From positions 1 through 46,927 of the forward strand of contig JAVBMF010000035.1 in assembly GCA_031552735.1 (NCBI GenBank): a DNA stretch of 46,927 nucleotides, given 5' to 3'. Both the position numbers and the translations under genes were made by a program. A model generated the notes under the pieces. The model was not told the origin of the DNA. It searched no databases and worked only from the letters and a program-made list of their open reading frames with translations. Origin of the DNA: JAVBUY01 sp031552735. Lineage in GTDB: Bacteria; Bacillota; Clostridia; Christensenellales; Aristaeellaceae. Shown in pieces: positions 1-8,759 of the stretch (position 1 is its first letter; every line of letters begins with the position of its first letter).

Positions 1-213
1 CAGCCCTATCAGAGCATCCGCCTGACCGAGGCGGGCATTGCGCTGGCGCACCGCGTCACCTGGCGGCACAATGTGTGGCGCGTGTTCTTTGCCGACGTGC
101 TGGGCATCGACCCGGAGGCGGCCGACGCCGAAGCCTGCCGCATCGAGCATGTCATCGGCAACGAGGTCGTGCAGCGTTTGGAGGACTATCTGCGCACGCA
201 GCAGGACAGGTAG
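1..213 (+). CDS. DtxR/MntR-family metal-dependent transcriptional regulator, C-terminal fragment
   Basis: The window opens inside this gene; 70 residues remain before a TAG stop. What is visible is the metal-binding and dimerisation part: RLTEAGIALAHRV, then a helix with RHNVWRVFFADVLGID, then EACRIEHVIGNEVVQRLEDY. The pattern of an arginine/histidine-rich helix, FF/L...LGID and EA-C-x-IEH is characteristic of the DtxR/MntR iron- or manganese-responsive repressors, where the Cys, Glu and His residues of this segment bind the metal. The DNA-binding winged helix lies outside the window. Some members end with an SH3-like FeoA domain; this one stops right after the dimerisation domain, as in MntR. 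No target operator can be assigned. Confidence 0.8.
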   Translation, partial: QPYQSIRLTEAGIALAHRVTWRHNVWRVFFADVLGIDPEAADAEACRIEHVIGNEVVQRLEDYLRTQQDR

Positions 214-243
214 CGCGGCGCCATGCGAATTTGCCAGCGCCGT

Positions 244-273
244 CACAACCGCGCCACAATTGCGATGTATACT
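244..273 (+). promoter_or_regulatory. Possible promoter for the two-component operon (-10 TATACT)
   Basis: A good -10 hexamer TATACT lies at 268-273, about 20 bases before the response-regulator start. No convincing -35 hexamer is seen at 17-18 bp upstream (CACAAC at 244-249 is the best), so this may be an activator-dependent promoter. Autoregulation by the response regulator is possible but is only an inference. Confidence 0.3.
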
Positions 274-292
274 CACCCTGAGGTGACTGATC

Positions 293-997
293 ATGAATAA
301 AACACCCAACATCCTCATTTGCGATGACGATCCGGTGATCCACCAGTCGTTGTCGCTCTATTTGGATGCCGAAAAATACCAGCACGCCTCCGCCTACGAC
401 GGTGAGCAAGCCATCCAAATGGCCGAACAGGGCGGCTATGACCTGATGGTGCTCGACCTGATGATGCCGCGCATGTCGGGCATCGAGGTATGCCAATCGC
501 TGCGCAAGACTTCGCGCATCCCGATCATCATGCTGACCGCGCGCGGCGAGGAAATCGACCGCATCCTTGGCCTGGAGCTGGGTGCCGACGACTACATTGT
601 CAAGCCCTTCAGCCCGCGCGAGGTGATCAGCCGCATCAAGGCGGTGTTGCGCCGCAGCGGCGATACCGCCGTCCTGCCCGAGGAGCAGCTGTCCACGCTG
701 AAGTTCGGCAACCTGGAGGTGCAGCCCGAGCGCTATCTGGTCAAGGTGGGCGGCGAGCCGGTGCCCTGCACCCCGCGCGAGGTCGAGCTGCTGCATCTGC
801 TCACCAGCCATCCGGGCCGCGTGTTTGACCGCGAGCAAATCTTAAGCCGCATCTGGGGCTACGATTTCTTCGGCGATACCCGCACGGTGGATACGCACAT
901 CAAGCGCCTGCGCCAGAAATTGTCCACGGTGCCGCCCGAAGGCTGGGAGATCGTCACCGTCTATGGCGTAGGCTATAAGTTCGAGGTCGTTTCATGA
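293..997 (+). CDS. OmpR/PhoB-family response regulator
   Basis: A 234-residue cytoplasmic transcription factor of the two-component type. The receiver domain covers about residues 5-120, with the acidic cluster D11-D12-D13, the phosphoacceptor D55 (in LMVLDLMMPR), the switch threonine T82 (IIMLTAR) and K104 (DDYIVKPFSPRE). A winged-helix DNA-binding domain follows at about 135-232, ending in the typical RTVDTHIKRLRQKL recognition-helix segment and YGVGYKF hairpin. The ATG is preceded by GAGGTGACTGATC. The gene overlaps the kinase start by 4 bases (ATGA), so the two proteins are translationally coupled and form a cognate pair. The closest well-known relatives by architecture are PhoP, ResD and WalR. 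The target genes cannot be inferred here. Confidence 0.95.
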   Translation: MNKTPNILICDDDPVIHQSLSLYLDAEKYQHASAYDGEQAIQMAEQGGYDLMVLDLMMPRMSGIEVCQSLRKTSRIPIIMLTARGEEIDRILGLELGADDYIVKPFSPREVISRIKAVLRRSGDTAVLPEEQLSTLKFGNLEVQPERYLVKVGGEPVPCTPREVELLHLLTSHPGRVFDREQILSRIWGYDFFGDTRTVDTHIKRLRQKLSTVPPEGWEIVTVYGVGYKFEVVS

Positions 998-2853
998 AGG
1001 GCAATACCGTTTTCCGCCGCACGCTGATCCTGGTGCTGTCGGCGGTGCTTTTGTGCACCCTGCTCACGCTGCTAATCTATCGCGGCGTATCGCCGCAGGT
1101 GTTTGCCGCCAGCCGCAGTGCCGAGCTGATGCCCAAGGCGCGGCTGATCGCCTCGCTGGTCGAGGGTCGGCTGCGCGGCGAGATCAGCCTGAACCGCCTG
1201 CTGCAATCCGTGGGCAGCAGCACATCGCAGTGGGGCGCATATGTGTGGGTGGTTGACCCGCAGGGCAACACCCTGCTGCGCACCCGCACGCAGGGCGACA
1301 ACAATCAGCCGGTCGGCACGCTGCCCAGTGCCTTAAAGGGCATGGCCGATCAGGTCATGACCGGTCAGGAGGCTTCCTACATTGGCCGGTTGGATACCAT
1401 GACGCGCGCCAACCGACAGCAGAACAGTACGCGGCGCAGCGAAGAGCATTCCGAACTGATCGGCGAGCTCGCGCCAAACAGCGTGCGCTTGCCCGAGCCC
1501 GAAGCCTTTGCCCATGGCACCGCGTCCATGGTGGTGGTGGGCGTCCCCGTGTCGTATGATGGCGAAGTGGTTGCCGCGGTGGTCATGGGACAGACCATGA
1601 GCGAAGTGGTCACCGGCATGCGCAGTCTGACCAACACGCTGATTCTGGCGATGTTCGCGGCGATCCTGCTACTGCTGCCGCTGGCCTACCTGGTCGCCTC
1701 ACGCATGGCGCGTCCCATCCGGCAGATGCGCGATGTGGCGCTGGCGATGGCCGCCGGTGACTTCTCCGCCAAGGCCGACCCTGCCGCACCGGGCGAGGTT
1801 GGCGAACTGGGCGGCGCGCTCAACTACCTATCCAGCGAGCTCTCGCGCAACCTGTCCGCGCTGGTCGTCGAGCAGGAACGCCTGCGCCGCGTGCTCAACG
1901 GTCTGACCGAGGGCATCCTGGCGGTCGATCGGGAGGGGCAGGTCACGCATGCCAATCCGGCGATGCGTTCGGTCATTCCCGATCTGGCCGCATTGCCCGA
2001 AACCGTTGCCGCCGCCTATGCCGCCGCGCTGCACGGCGAGGTGCAGTCCTTTACGCTACAGGACGGCGAAACCGCCTATCATGTGCTGATCTCGCCGCTG
2101 ACTGACGAAGAGCGCCGCACCAGTGGCGCGGTGGGTGTGTTCCGCGATGTCACGCAGGAGGAGCGGCTGGAGCAAACCCGCCGCGACTATGTCGCCAATG
2201 TATCGCACGAACTGCGCACGCCGCTGACCGCGCTGCGCGCGCTGATCGAGCCGCTGCGCGACGGTCTGGTACAGGATGAGGGCGACCGCGAACGCATCTA
2301 TGGCGTCATGCTGCGCGAAACGCTGCGGCTGTCGCGCCTGGTCAATGACATGCTGGAGCTTTCGCGCCTGCAATCCGGCGCGCTGTCGCTGGAGAAATAC
2401 CCGTTTGACCCCGCGCGCGTGCTGACCGAAGTCTACATGAAATTCGCGCCGCACGCCGACGACCACGGACAGACGCTCAAACTCAAGCTGCCGCGCAAAA
2501 AGCTGCCGCAAGTGCTGGGCAACGCCGACCGCACCGAGCAGGTGCTGGTCACGCTGCTGGACAATGCCATCAAGTACACGCCCGAGGGCAAGGAGATTCG
2601 CATCCTCGCCTCGGTGGACGAGGACGCGCTGCGCATCTCGGTGGCGGACGACGGCCCGGGCATCGCGCCGGAAGATATCCGGCAGGTGTTCGACCGCTTC
2701 TATAAGGCGGACAAGGCGCACCAGGGCAATGGCACTGGGCTGGGGCTGGCCATCGCACGCGAAATCCTGACGTTGCTGGATGAATCCATTACCGTCGAAA
2801 GCCCGGCTAAGGGCGGCACGGTGTTCACTTTCACGCTGCACTACGCGGCATGA
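994..2853 (+). CDS. Membrane sensor histidine kinase (HAMP-PAS-HisKA-HATPase)
   Basis: A 619-residue kinase that would phosphorylate the response regulator encoded just upstream. Transmembrane segments lie at about 10-30 and 213-235, enclosing an extracytoplasmic sensor region of roughly 180 residues. A HAMP linker follows at about 235-286 and a PAS domain at about 296-390. The HisKA helix pair carries the phosphorylated H405 in NVSHELRTPLTALRALIEPL. The ATPase domain shows the N box (LLDNAIKYTP, about 521-530), the G1 box DDGPGI (about 552) and the G2 box GTGLGLAIARE (about 580). The layout is that of PhoR/WalK/ResE kinases. The signal sensed is unknown. A strong bidirectional terminator lies immediately downstream. 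Confidence 0.95.
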   Translation: MKGNTVFRRTLILVLSAVLLCTLLTLLIYRGVSPQVFAASRSAELMPKARLIASLVEGRLRGEISLNRLLQSVGSSTSQWGAYVWVVDPQGNTLLRTRTQGDNNQPVGTLPSALKGMADQVMTGQEASYIGRLDTMTRANRQQNSTRRSEEHSELIGELAPNSVRLPEPEAFAHGTASMVVVGVPVSYDGEVVAAVVMGQTMSEVVTGMRSLTNTLILAMFAAILLLLPLAYLVASRMARPIRQMRDVALAMAAGDFSAKADPAAPGEVGELGGALNYLSSELSRNLSALVVEQERLRRVLNGLTEGILAVDREGQVTHANPAMRSVIPDLAALPETVAAAYAAALHGEVQSFTLQDGETAYHVLISPLTDEERRTSGAVGVFRDVTQEERLEQTRRDYVANVSHELRTPLTALRALIEPLRDGLVQDEGDRERIYGVMLRETLRLSRLVNDMLELSRLQSGALSLEKYPFDPARVLTEVYMKFAPHADDHGQTLKLKLPRKKLPQVLGNADRTEQVLVTLLDNAIKYTPEGKEIRILASVDEDALRISVADDGPGIAPEDIRQVFDRFYKADKAHQGNGTGLGLAIAREILTLLDESITVESPAKGGTVFTFTLHYAA

Positions 2854-2863
2854 CAGCTACAGC

Positions 2864-2899
2864 AAAAAGGCTCTCCGCGCAAGCGCGGAGAGCCTTTTT
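2864..2899. terminator. Bidirectional intrinsic terminator
   Basis: A 12-bp perfect stem, GGCTCTCCGCGC at 2869-2880 and its complement at 2883-2894, with a two-base loop. It is flanked by five A on the left and five T on the right, so it can end the sensor-kinase transcript on the plus strand and the convergent zinc-ribbon gene on the minus strand. Confidence 0.9.
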
Positions 2900-2907
2900 C
2901 CGATGTC

Positions 2908-4941
2908 CTAGTTGCCCAGATACCGCAGCCAGCTCACACTTTTGGCCACGCCGTCTTTCAGATAGAAGCTCAGCTCGGCATACTCATTCTTGCTGCGCGG
3001 GTAGTAGTAATGGATGGCGTAGCTGCCGTCGTCCTCCTGTTTGTAGACGCCCAGGTTATCCAGTCCATTGTTGTACAACACGCGTTCGCCTTTGTCGTTG
3101 GTGGGGCCGCCATAGTCACGGAAGGATTCGATGATCTTCTCGCTGCTGTCGCCCACTTTCAGACCGCGCGGGCCAGTGAACGACGTCGACGTGGTGGTCA
3201 ACTCGCACAGCACGGGCTTGCCGCCCTCTTCGGTTTCCACAAAGACCGCATGGCCCCACCCATAGCTCGCCTTGATTGCGGCATGTCCGCCGATGTCGTC
3301 AGTCGGCTCGCTGCTGTCGGGTTGTCCGTGCGCCTTGGTGAATTGATCCATGGTGGTTTTCATCAGCTCCAGTCCAGAAAAGACGTCTTCTTTCTTGAAC
3401 ATCGGCTTGACCGCGCCCTTCACCTCGTAGCTCACGTTCATCTCATAACTGACCTTGCCGCGCTCGTCCACCGCGATGGCGCGCAGCACGGTTTTGCCCA
3501 ACCCCAACCGAATCGGGGTCTCATACAGCGGCGAATACTTGGTGGCCGGGGTATTGTCCACCGTATAGTGAATCTCCACAATCGTTGGCATTTTGGTCTT
3601 GTTTTTCTTTTCCTCTTCCGTCTCACCGGGGCGCAGCGACACCAGCGGCGCTTTTTCGTACTTGCCGGGCGCGATATTGGCCTTGGGCGCGTTAGGCGTT
3701 GGATACAGCACGGTATAGGTTTCATCCATGACCTTGCTGGGCACGCCGTTTTCCTGCACCGCCACCGCAAGCACGCGCACGGTACCTTCGCCGATGGCCA
3801 ATGGTTCGGTATACTCGGTGCCATATAGCGCGGGGTTTTTTCCAAACTCTGCCTTGTCCAAATTGCTGTCCCGCGTATAGAGAATCTTGCATTCATCAAG
3901 GGACTTCAGTTCCAGCGTAATCTCCTCGTTATAGCGCGCGCCGATCTTCGACGGTTCCGGCTGCTGCGGCGCATAGTTGTGGATCATGTTGGTGAATTGC
4001 TCCGCGCCGGTTTTCTCGTAGCCCAGCTCCATCATGGCCAGCGCCTCGGAATGCTTGTTTTCATCGCGCAGCATGGTGGCTAGGCGCGCATACGCCTCCG
4101 GGTGGCCGGGCGCAATGGGGGCTGCCCGGTCTTTCGGCAGCGCCGCCTTCTCCTCGTCGGTCGCATCCTCGCGCAAGGGATCAATCAGGCTTTTATACAG
4201 TTCTATCGCTTTTTCCTGTTGCCCGTCGCGCTCGTAGGCGGTGCCCATCAGCAACAGACCGTCCACCTTGCCCGGTTCCATCTCGCTGGCCTTCTGGAAG
4301 TACTCCAGCGCCTTGCTGACGTACCCCTCGCGCAGCTGCGAATCGCCTAACTGCCAATAGGCGGATGCGGGCGCTTCATAGCCCCAGGCCGCCAGCTGCA
4401 TTTGTCCGGCGGGCGAGCGGGTAAGCACCAGATAGCCCACACCGGCAACCACCAGCAGCGACACCAGCACCAGCAATAGCAGCATGCCGATATTGACGCG
4501 CGATTGATACAGCGATACCTTTCGGTCGGTGGTCTTGGGTCTTGCGCGCTCAGGCACGCGGCGCACGCGCACCGGGCCGACGCGCGCCGGTTGCTCCGGC
4601 GGTATGGGCCGCACGCGCTCCTGTCTTTCCTGTGTGCGCAGGGGCGGCGGATCGCTTTGGCCGCGTTTGGTGCCCGATCGGCGGCTGGTTGGCGGCGCGG
4701 ACGCGCCACTGATGGCGGAATAGTGCGCAGGCATCTCATAGGGGGCGGCAGCGGCATGCTTCATGGCATCGGCGTCAAGCGGTGTGGCCTTGGGCGTCAG
4801 CTCGGCGGAAAATTCCTGCCGGCGCACATAGATCGACTCACCGGCCTGATCCAGGCGCGGCGCGTCCGACAGACTTTGCCCGCAGCGCGCGCAAACCCGG
4901 TCGCTGGGCATGTTTGCCATGCCGCAAAATGAACATTCCAC
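2908..4941 (-). CDS. Zinc-ribbon, membrane-anchored TPR protein with CHB_HEX-type repeats
   Basis: 677 residues from a GTG start at 4941, chosen because AAAGGAGG sits 7 bases upstream and translation begins directly with the zinc ribbon (VECSFCGMAN). Upstream in-frame starts lack both. Order of parts: N-terminal ribbon with C3, C6, C17 and C20; a proline- and arginine-rich linker to about 145; one transmembrane helix at about 150-173; TPR-like repeats at about 190-310; two repeats resembling the chitobiase/hexosaminidase C-terminal (CHB_HEX_C) fold at about 335-520, the second with YTVDNTPATKYSPLYETP; and a C-terminal domain with the motif GLKVGDSSEKIIESF. The topology suggests a cytoplasmic ribbon and a large outside part. 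The function is unknown. It lies convergent to the sensor kinase and seems to be monocistronic. Confidence 0.8.
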   Translation of the reverse strand: MECSFCGMANMPSDRVCARCGQSLSDAPRLDQAGESIYVRRQEFSAELTPKATPLDADAMKHAAAAPYEMPAHYSAISGASAPPTSRRSGTKRGQSDPPPLRTQERQERVRPIPPEQPARVGPVRVRRVPERARPKTTDRKVSLYQSRVNIGMLLLLVLVSLLVVAGVGYLVLTRSPAGQMQLAAWGYEAPASAYWQLGDSQLREGYVSKALEYFQKASEMEPGKVDGLLLMGTAYERDGQQEKAIELYKSLIDPLREDATDEEKAALPKDRAAPIAPGHPEAYARLATMLRDENKHSEALAMMELGYEKTGAEQFTNMIHNYAPQQPEPSKIGARYNEEITLELKSLDECKILYTRDSNLDKAEFGKNPALYGTEYTEPLAIGEGTVRVLAVAVQENGVPSKVMDETYTVLYPTPNAPKANIAPGKYEKAPLVSLRPGETEEEKKNKTKMPTIVEIHYTVDNTPATKYSPLYETPIRLGLGKTVLRAIAVDERGKVSYEMNVSYEVKGAVKPMFKKEDVFSGLELMKTTMDQFTKAHGQPDSSEPTDDIGGHAAIKASYGWGHAVFVETEEGGKPVLCELTTTSTSFTGPRGLKVGDSSEKIIESFRDYGGPTNDKGERVLYNNGLDNLGVYKQEDDGSYAIHYYYPRSKNEYAELSFYLKDGVAKSVSWLRYLGN

Positions 4942-5078
4942 CGCTTTGCCTCCTTTCTGCCAAATCCTTCCCTGTATGCATGTGTTTGATGCAGTTGCGC
5001 TTAAATCCGTTATACTTTCGACATATTTAGCGCGTTTTCCTGCTTTCTCTTGCATTTGATACGTCCGCCAACACAAGA

Positions 5079-5102
5079 AAAAAACGGCAGGTTTGCCGCT
5101 TT
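5079..5102 (-). terminator. Hairpin terminator, left copy
   Basis: Read on the minus strand this is a CGGCA/TGCCG hairpin followed by a run of seven T. It is an exact 21-bp copy (5082-5102) of the hairpin at 5241-5261 and has the better T-tract of the two for ending the leftward operon that stops at 5269. Confidence 0.6.
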
Positions 5103-5261
5103 AGCTTGTCAAAAAAGTCAGGCTGTCCAGAAAGCCCCTATTGCAAGGAGGCACAAGCGAGGTGCGAAGCCGTATCGTGTCATACGGCAACTAGCCGAGC
5201 GCCGTGCCGACACCGCAAGAGGGGCTTTATCGACAACCTGAAACGGCAGGTTTGCCGCTTT
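5082..5261. repeat. Miniature inverted-repeat element between two direct copies of a hairpin
   Basis: This fills most of the 327-base gap 4942-5268, which holds no gene. The same 21 bases occur at 5082-5102 and 5241-5261. Between them lie imperfect inverted repeats of 27 bases at 5118-5144 and 5215-5241 (23 of 27 positions complementary), enclosing a core with a perfect 7-bp hairpin at 5169-5188 (GCCGTAT/ATACGGC) and a smaller GCAC/GTGC hairpin at about 5151-5165. No open reading frame of note is present. The layout fits a non-autonomous miniature element or a mobile structured intergenic repeat that landed in, or duplicated, a terminator. Copy number in the genome cannot be judged from one window. 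Confidence 0.6.
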
Positions 5262-5264
5262 TTT
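5241..5264. terminator. Hairpin terminator, right copy
   Basis: Five bases beyond the stop of the leftward HEAT-like gene. Identical in its 21-base core to the hairpin at 5082-5102. On the plus strand it is followed by a run of T, on the minus strand by only three T, so its effect on the leftward transcript may be partial. Confidence 0.5.
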
Positions 5265-5268
5265 GTGA

Positions 5269-6099
5269 TCACGCCTTGCCGTGCAGCGCCTCGTAGCTGG
5301 GGTCCCCGGTGAAATCCCGTTCCGGCGGCGCGTCACCGCCCAGTTCCTCGATGGCGCTGCGCAATTCGATGAAATCCAGATAGCCGACCTCTGGGGCTTT
5401 TGCGGCGGCCAGCAGCGCGGGCAAGGCTCGTTCATCCCCCAGCTTGCCCAGGTATCCGGCGTACAGCGCGCGGTTATCCTGGCTGTCGGCAAACTTGCGC
5501 AACGCCAGCGCAAACACGCGCTCATCGCCCGGGAAGTCGGCCAGCAGGTCGAGCAGCAGCTCCTCGCCCACCGCGCTCGCGCCGCTAAGCGCGGCAAGCA
5601 GCGGCTCCCGCGCCGCATCGCCCATGCCGCGCAGCGAGTCGGCGGCCAGTTCCTCTCTCTCGCCAATGCGCTCGCACGCCCGAATCCAGCCGATATAGCG
5701 CGCCATGGGCAGCGCGCTGTCCAGCTCGCGCAGCAGCGAAATGACCAGCGCCTGTACATTGGGCGTCAGATCCGGCGCGTCCAGCAAGCGGTTCAGCCGC
5801 GATGCCGACGGCTCGCCCAGCGCCACAATGCGCTCAAGCAGCAGGTCGGGCACGGGCACCTTGTCCTGCTCGTATGCCAGCATCAGCTCGACCAGCGCAT
5901 CCGCATCGGCAAAGCGGTCGAAATACTGCACCGGCGACAGCCCCTCCAGAAAGTCAGCGGGCTGTTCGATCCAGCGCAGGTACACCTCGGGCATCTGCGC
6001 CTCCATGCGGTCCATGTTGTGCTTATACTTCGCGCCATACTCGGTCATCCATCGGGTAACGTGCCCGGCAAACTGCTTGTCAAAATCAATGATGCGCAT
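5269..6099 (-). CDS. HEAT-like helical repeat protein, function unknown
   Basis: 276 residues, almost entirely helical, with no signal peptide or membrane segment. From about residue 90 onward paired helices repeat at roughly 30-residue intervals, for example LLERIVALGEPSASRLNRLL and LADSLRGMGDAAREPLLAAL, the pattern of HEAT/PBS-lyase repeats that act as protein-binding scaffolds. The N-terminal 90 residues (MRIIDFDKQFAGHVTRWM...) match no family I recognise. The ATG has AAAGGAG upstream, inside the last codons of the preceding gene, from which it is separated by 3 bases. It is the last gene of the leftward run that also contains hslO. A link to protein quality control is only an inference from that position. 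Confidence 0.7.
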   Translation of the reverse strand: MRIIDFDKQFAGHVTRWMTEYGAKYKHNMDRMEAQMPEVYLRWIEQPADFLEGLSPVQYFDRFADADALVELMLAYEQDKVPVPDLLLERIVALGEPSASRLNRLLDAPDLTPNVQALVISLLRELDSALPMARYIGWIRACERIGEREELAADSLRGMGDAAREPLLAALSGASAVGEELLLDLLADFPGDERVFALALRKFADSQDNRALYAGYLGKLGDERALPALLAAAKAPEVGYLDFIELRSAIEELGGDAPPERDFTGDPSYEALHGKA

Positions 6100-6102
6100 C
6101 GC

Positions 6103-7800
6103 TTACTCCTTTGTTTGGTCGATCGCGCCGATCAGCCGGTCCGCGTATTTTTTCAGCAATCGCGGCGATACCTTCAATTCCCGGCAACGCCGCACCACCT
6201 GCATCGGCAGTTCGTGGCGCAGACAGTAGACATATTCCAGCGCTGCCATCCACACCCCCGGCCGCTTGAGCGGCGCGTCGGGCGCATTGCGTCCGCACAC
6301 ATAGGGCAGCAGCAGCGCCGACAGTTCCTGCGCCACATCGCCATACCGGGGCGACAGGCGATCCACCGCGCCCTGCAACACGCGCTCGCACGACGGCGGC
6401 AGCGCGCCGCCCGGCGCCGTGTTCTGCACCATCACACGCAGGATATGCCCGCGCATCTCGACGTGATAGGGGCCGGTGCGCCCGCGCGCGGCCAACGCGG
6501 CCAGCACCATGCGCCGTTCCTCCTCGGCAAAGCCCGGCTCGGTCAGGGCGCCCAGCAGCATTGCCTCGGCCTTGTCCCCAGTCAGCGACCCCAGCAGCGA
6601 CAGGATCGTGCGGCGGGTGGCGTGGTCCGCATCCTGAATGGTCATCGCCCAGCGCAGCAGCGCCGCGAACCCGGGCTGTTCGTCCAGCGCGCGCTGCGCG
6701 GCCTCGCGCCCCTGCCGCACCTGCTGGTGCAGACTGATCAGACGCTCGATGCACGCATCCAGCGGCAGTTCCATCAGGTAGCTAACCGGCTCCTCGGGCG
6801 GTTCCTGCGCATCGCCGTCGGGCAGTGCCGCCCTGGCCATGTCGTGCAGGTGCGCCGCCACCAGATTCTCCGGATCGACGCGGCGCAGCGTGCCCCAATG
6901 CTGCACCGCCTGCTGCACCTGTCCGATGTTCCAGTGCGCCGCACCCATCATGTGCAGCAGTTGCGGCGTATACGGATGCGAAGGGCGCAGTTCGCGCAGC
7001 AGCGCGATCACCATATCGTGGCGGCCCGTGTCGCAGGCGCTCTGGCACAGCAGCGCCACCTCCTGCGAAGTCTCGGCTTTTTCCTGCGCCTTATCCAGAT
7101 AGGCGGCGGACAGCACCGCGCTTTTCAGTGCTGACAGCGCACACGCCATCGCGCACAGCGCCTGCACGCTATTCTTGTCCCGCTTGATCGCCTGGCGCGC
7201 GTCGCTGAGCGCCGCCTTTTGCTCGCCCGCGCCCAGATACGCAAAGGCGCGCAGCGCATGTCCCTGCGCGTCGCCCTCGCCGTGATCCATCGCGTAACTG
7301 AGCCACCGGATCGCCCGGCTGGACTCGCCCTGCTCCATTGCGCGCACACCGCGCATCAGTGCCTGCATCGCGCGGCCATGCGGCGCGGCGGGCTGCGCCA
7401 TTTCCTCAATATCCTCCAGCATGGCTTCGGCTCGGTCGGCCTGCTCGCCCTCGGGCTTTAGCCGCATCGCGGCCAGCACACAGTCATCAGCGCGCACCGG
7501 ATCCTGCATCGCGTAAAAGCTCTCGCCCAGCAGCAGGAAGCACTCCAATTCGTTCTGCCCGCGCTGGAGCAGCGCAAAGAGCGCACGGTTGGCCAACTCG
7601 TACGCGCCGATCTCCTGATACTGCCTTGCGAGCGCGAGCTGTGCCTCGGCATCCTCCGGCGCGCGCTCGGCGGACAGGCGGGTCAGCTCCAACGCCTCCA
7701 GCGAGCGCCCCGCGCGCTGATGCTCTCCGGCGCGCGCGCGAATATACGCCGCGTCACGCTTGAAGGGCACGACGTTGGGCTTGCCGCGATGCTCGCTCAT
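6103..7800 (-). CDS. TPR-repeat protein, function unknown
   Basis: 565 residues, cytoplasmic by appearance. The N-terminal half carries successive tetratricopeptide-like helix pairs (ALELTRLSAERAPEDAEAQL, LRAFAYLGAGEQKAALSDAR, LHMMGAAHWNIGQVQQAVQH), with alanines and small residues at TPR-conserved positions. The second half, from about residue 345, looks like alpha-solenoid repeats and ends in a compact basic helical segment (MQVVRRCRELKVSPRLLKKY) that could be a helix-turn-helix-like fold. The start overlaps the end of hslO by 4 bases (ATGA), so translation is coupled. It probably works as a scaffold or adaptor; no substrate can be named. Confidence 0.75.
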   Translation of the reverse strand: MSEHRGKPNVVPFKRDAAYIRARAGEHQRAGRSLEALELTRLSAERAPEDAEAQLALARQYQEIGAYELANRALFALLQRGQNELECFLLLGESFYAMQDPVRADDCVLAAMRLKPEGEQADRAEAMLEDIEEMAQPAAPHGRAMQALMRGVRAMEQGESSRAIRWLSYAMDHGEGDAQGHALRAFAYLGAGEQKAALSDARQAIKRDKNSVQALCAMACALSALKSAVLSAAYLDKAQEKAETSQEVALLCQSACDTGRHDMVIALLRELRPSHPYTPQLLHMMGAAHWNIGQVQQAVQHWGTLRRVDPENLVAAHLHDMARAALPDGDAQEPPEEPVSYLMELPLDACIERLISLHQQVRQGREAAQRALDEQPGFAALLRWAMTIQDADHATRRTILSLLGSLTGDKAEAMLLGALTEPGFAEEERRMVLAALAARGRTGPYHVEMRGHILRVMVQNTAPGGALPPSCERVLQGAVDRLSPRYGDVAQELSALLLPYVCGRNAPDAPLKRPGVWMAALEYVYCLRHELPMQVVRRCRELKVSPRLLKKYADRLIGAIDQTKE

Positions 7801-8741
7801 TGCGTGACCTCCTGTGCGCCCGTCTCCGCGCGCGATACCGCCGCGTCGCGCAGCGCGGCCAGCGCCTGCTCGTCAAACTGGTAATGCTTGTGGCAAAAGT
7901 GGCACTGCACCTCGCAGCCGTGCTGTTCGTCGATAATCTTGGTCAGTTCCTCCGCGCCCAGCGTAATTAGCGCGCGCTCAATGCGCCGCGCCGAGCAATC
8001 GCAGGTAAGCGCCAGCGGAATCTCCTCGACGATCTCTGGGTTTAAGCCACGGAAGCTCTCGGCGAGAATCTCCTCCAGCGTACGCGCCTCCAGCTCGGCG
8101 CTCAGCGTGCCGAACAGTTGCGAGCGCAGCTCCAGCGCGTCCAGCAGCTCCTCCGTGCAGCCAGGCATCGCCTGGATAAGCAGTCCGCCCGACGCGGCGA
8201 CGCGCCAGTCCTCGGTTTCGCTCGCGCCCTCGCGCACCAGCACGCCCAGCGCGCACAGCGATGGCACCTGCTCGGACGCGGTGTAATACATCGCCACATC
8301 CTCGGCAATCTCGCCGCTGACCAGCTTGACCTGACCGACGTACGGCTCGCCAAAGCCCATGTCGCGCACCACCGACAGGCGGCCCTCGCCGCCCACCGCA
8401 CCGCCGACATCCAGCTTGCCATCCGCGCGCAGCGGCAGCTCCACCTCCGGATGGTCGATGGTGATCTTGACCACGCCATGGCGCGCCACAGCGATGATCG
8501 CACCGGCAGGGCCGTTGCCGCGGATCGACAGCGTGATATTCTCATCGCCCTCCAACCGCGCGCCCATCATGGCGGCGGCGGTCAGCGTGCGCCCCAGCGC
8601 GGCGGTGCAGGTGCGGCTGGCACGGTGCGTTTCACGCGCCTCGCGCGCCATGGCGGTGGTATCGCAGAGCAGCACGCGCGCCTCCCCGCCCATCAGGGTG
8701 GCGGCAATCAGGCGGCTCTTATGGTTGTTGGTTGGGTTCAT
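7797..8741 (-). CDS. hslO: Hsp33 redox-regulated chaperone
   Basis: 314 residues, the usual size for Hsp33. Under reducing conditions this cytoplasmic protein is inactive and binds zinc; oxidative stress plus unfolding turns it into an ATP-independent holdase. The C-terminal redox switch is complete: C247-D-C249, a 30-residue spacer, and C280-H-F-C283, matching the CxC...CxxC zinc motif. The N-terminal domain contains the conserved TAAAMMGARL and RGNGPAGAIIAVA segments. The ATG at 8741 follows GGAGGAACT. It lies in a leftward run with a methyltransferase upstream and TPR and HEAT-like genes downstream, all tightly packed. Confidence 0.97.
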   Translation of the reverse strand: MNPTNNHKSRLIAATLMGGEARVLLCDTTAMAREARETHRASRTCTAALGRTLTAAAMMGARLEGDENITLSIRGNGPAGAIIAVARHGVVKITIDHPEVELPLRADGKLDVGGAVGGEGRLSVVRDMGFGEPYVGQVKLVSGEIAEDVAMYYTASEQVPSLCALGVLVREGASETEDWRVAASGGLLIQAMPGCTEELLDALELRSQLFGTLSAELEARTLEEILAESFRGLNPEIVEEIPLALTCDCSARRIERALITLGAEELTKIIDEQHGCEVQCHFCHKHYQFDEQALAALRDAAVSRAETGAQEVTQ

Positions 8742-8759
8742 AGTTCCTCCGCTTGTTTC

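Noticed and set aside
5281..7134. Long rightward reading frame (617 codons)
   Set aside because: It is antisense to the HEAT-like and TPR genes, is very rich in Arg, Gln and His, has no ribosome binding site and matches no family. Typical GC-rich shadow frame.
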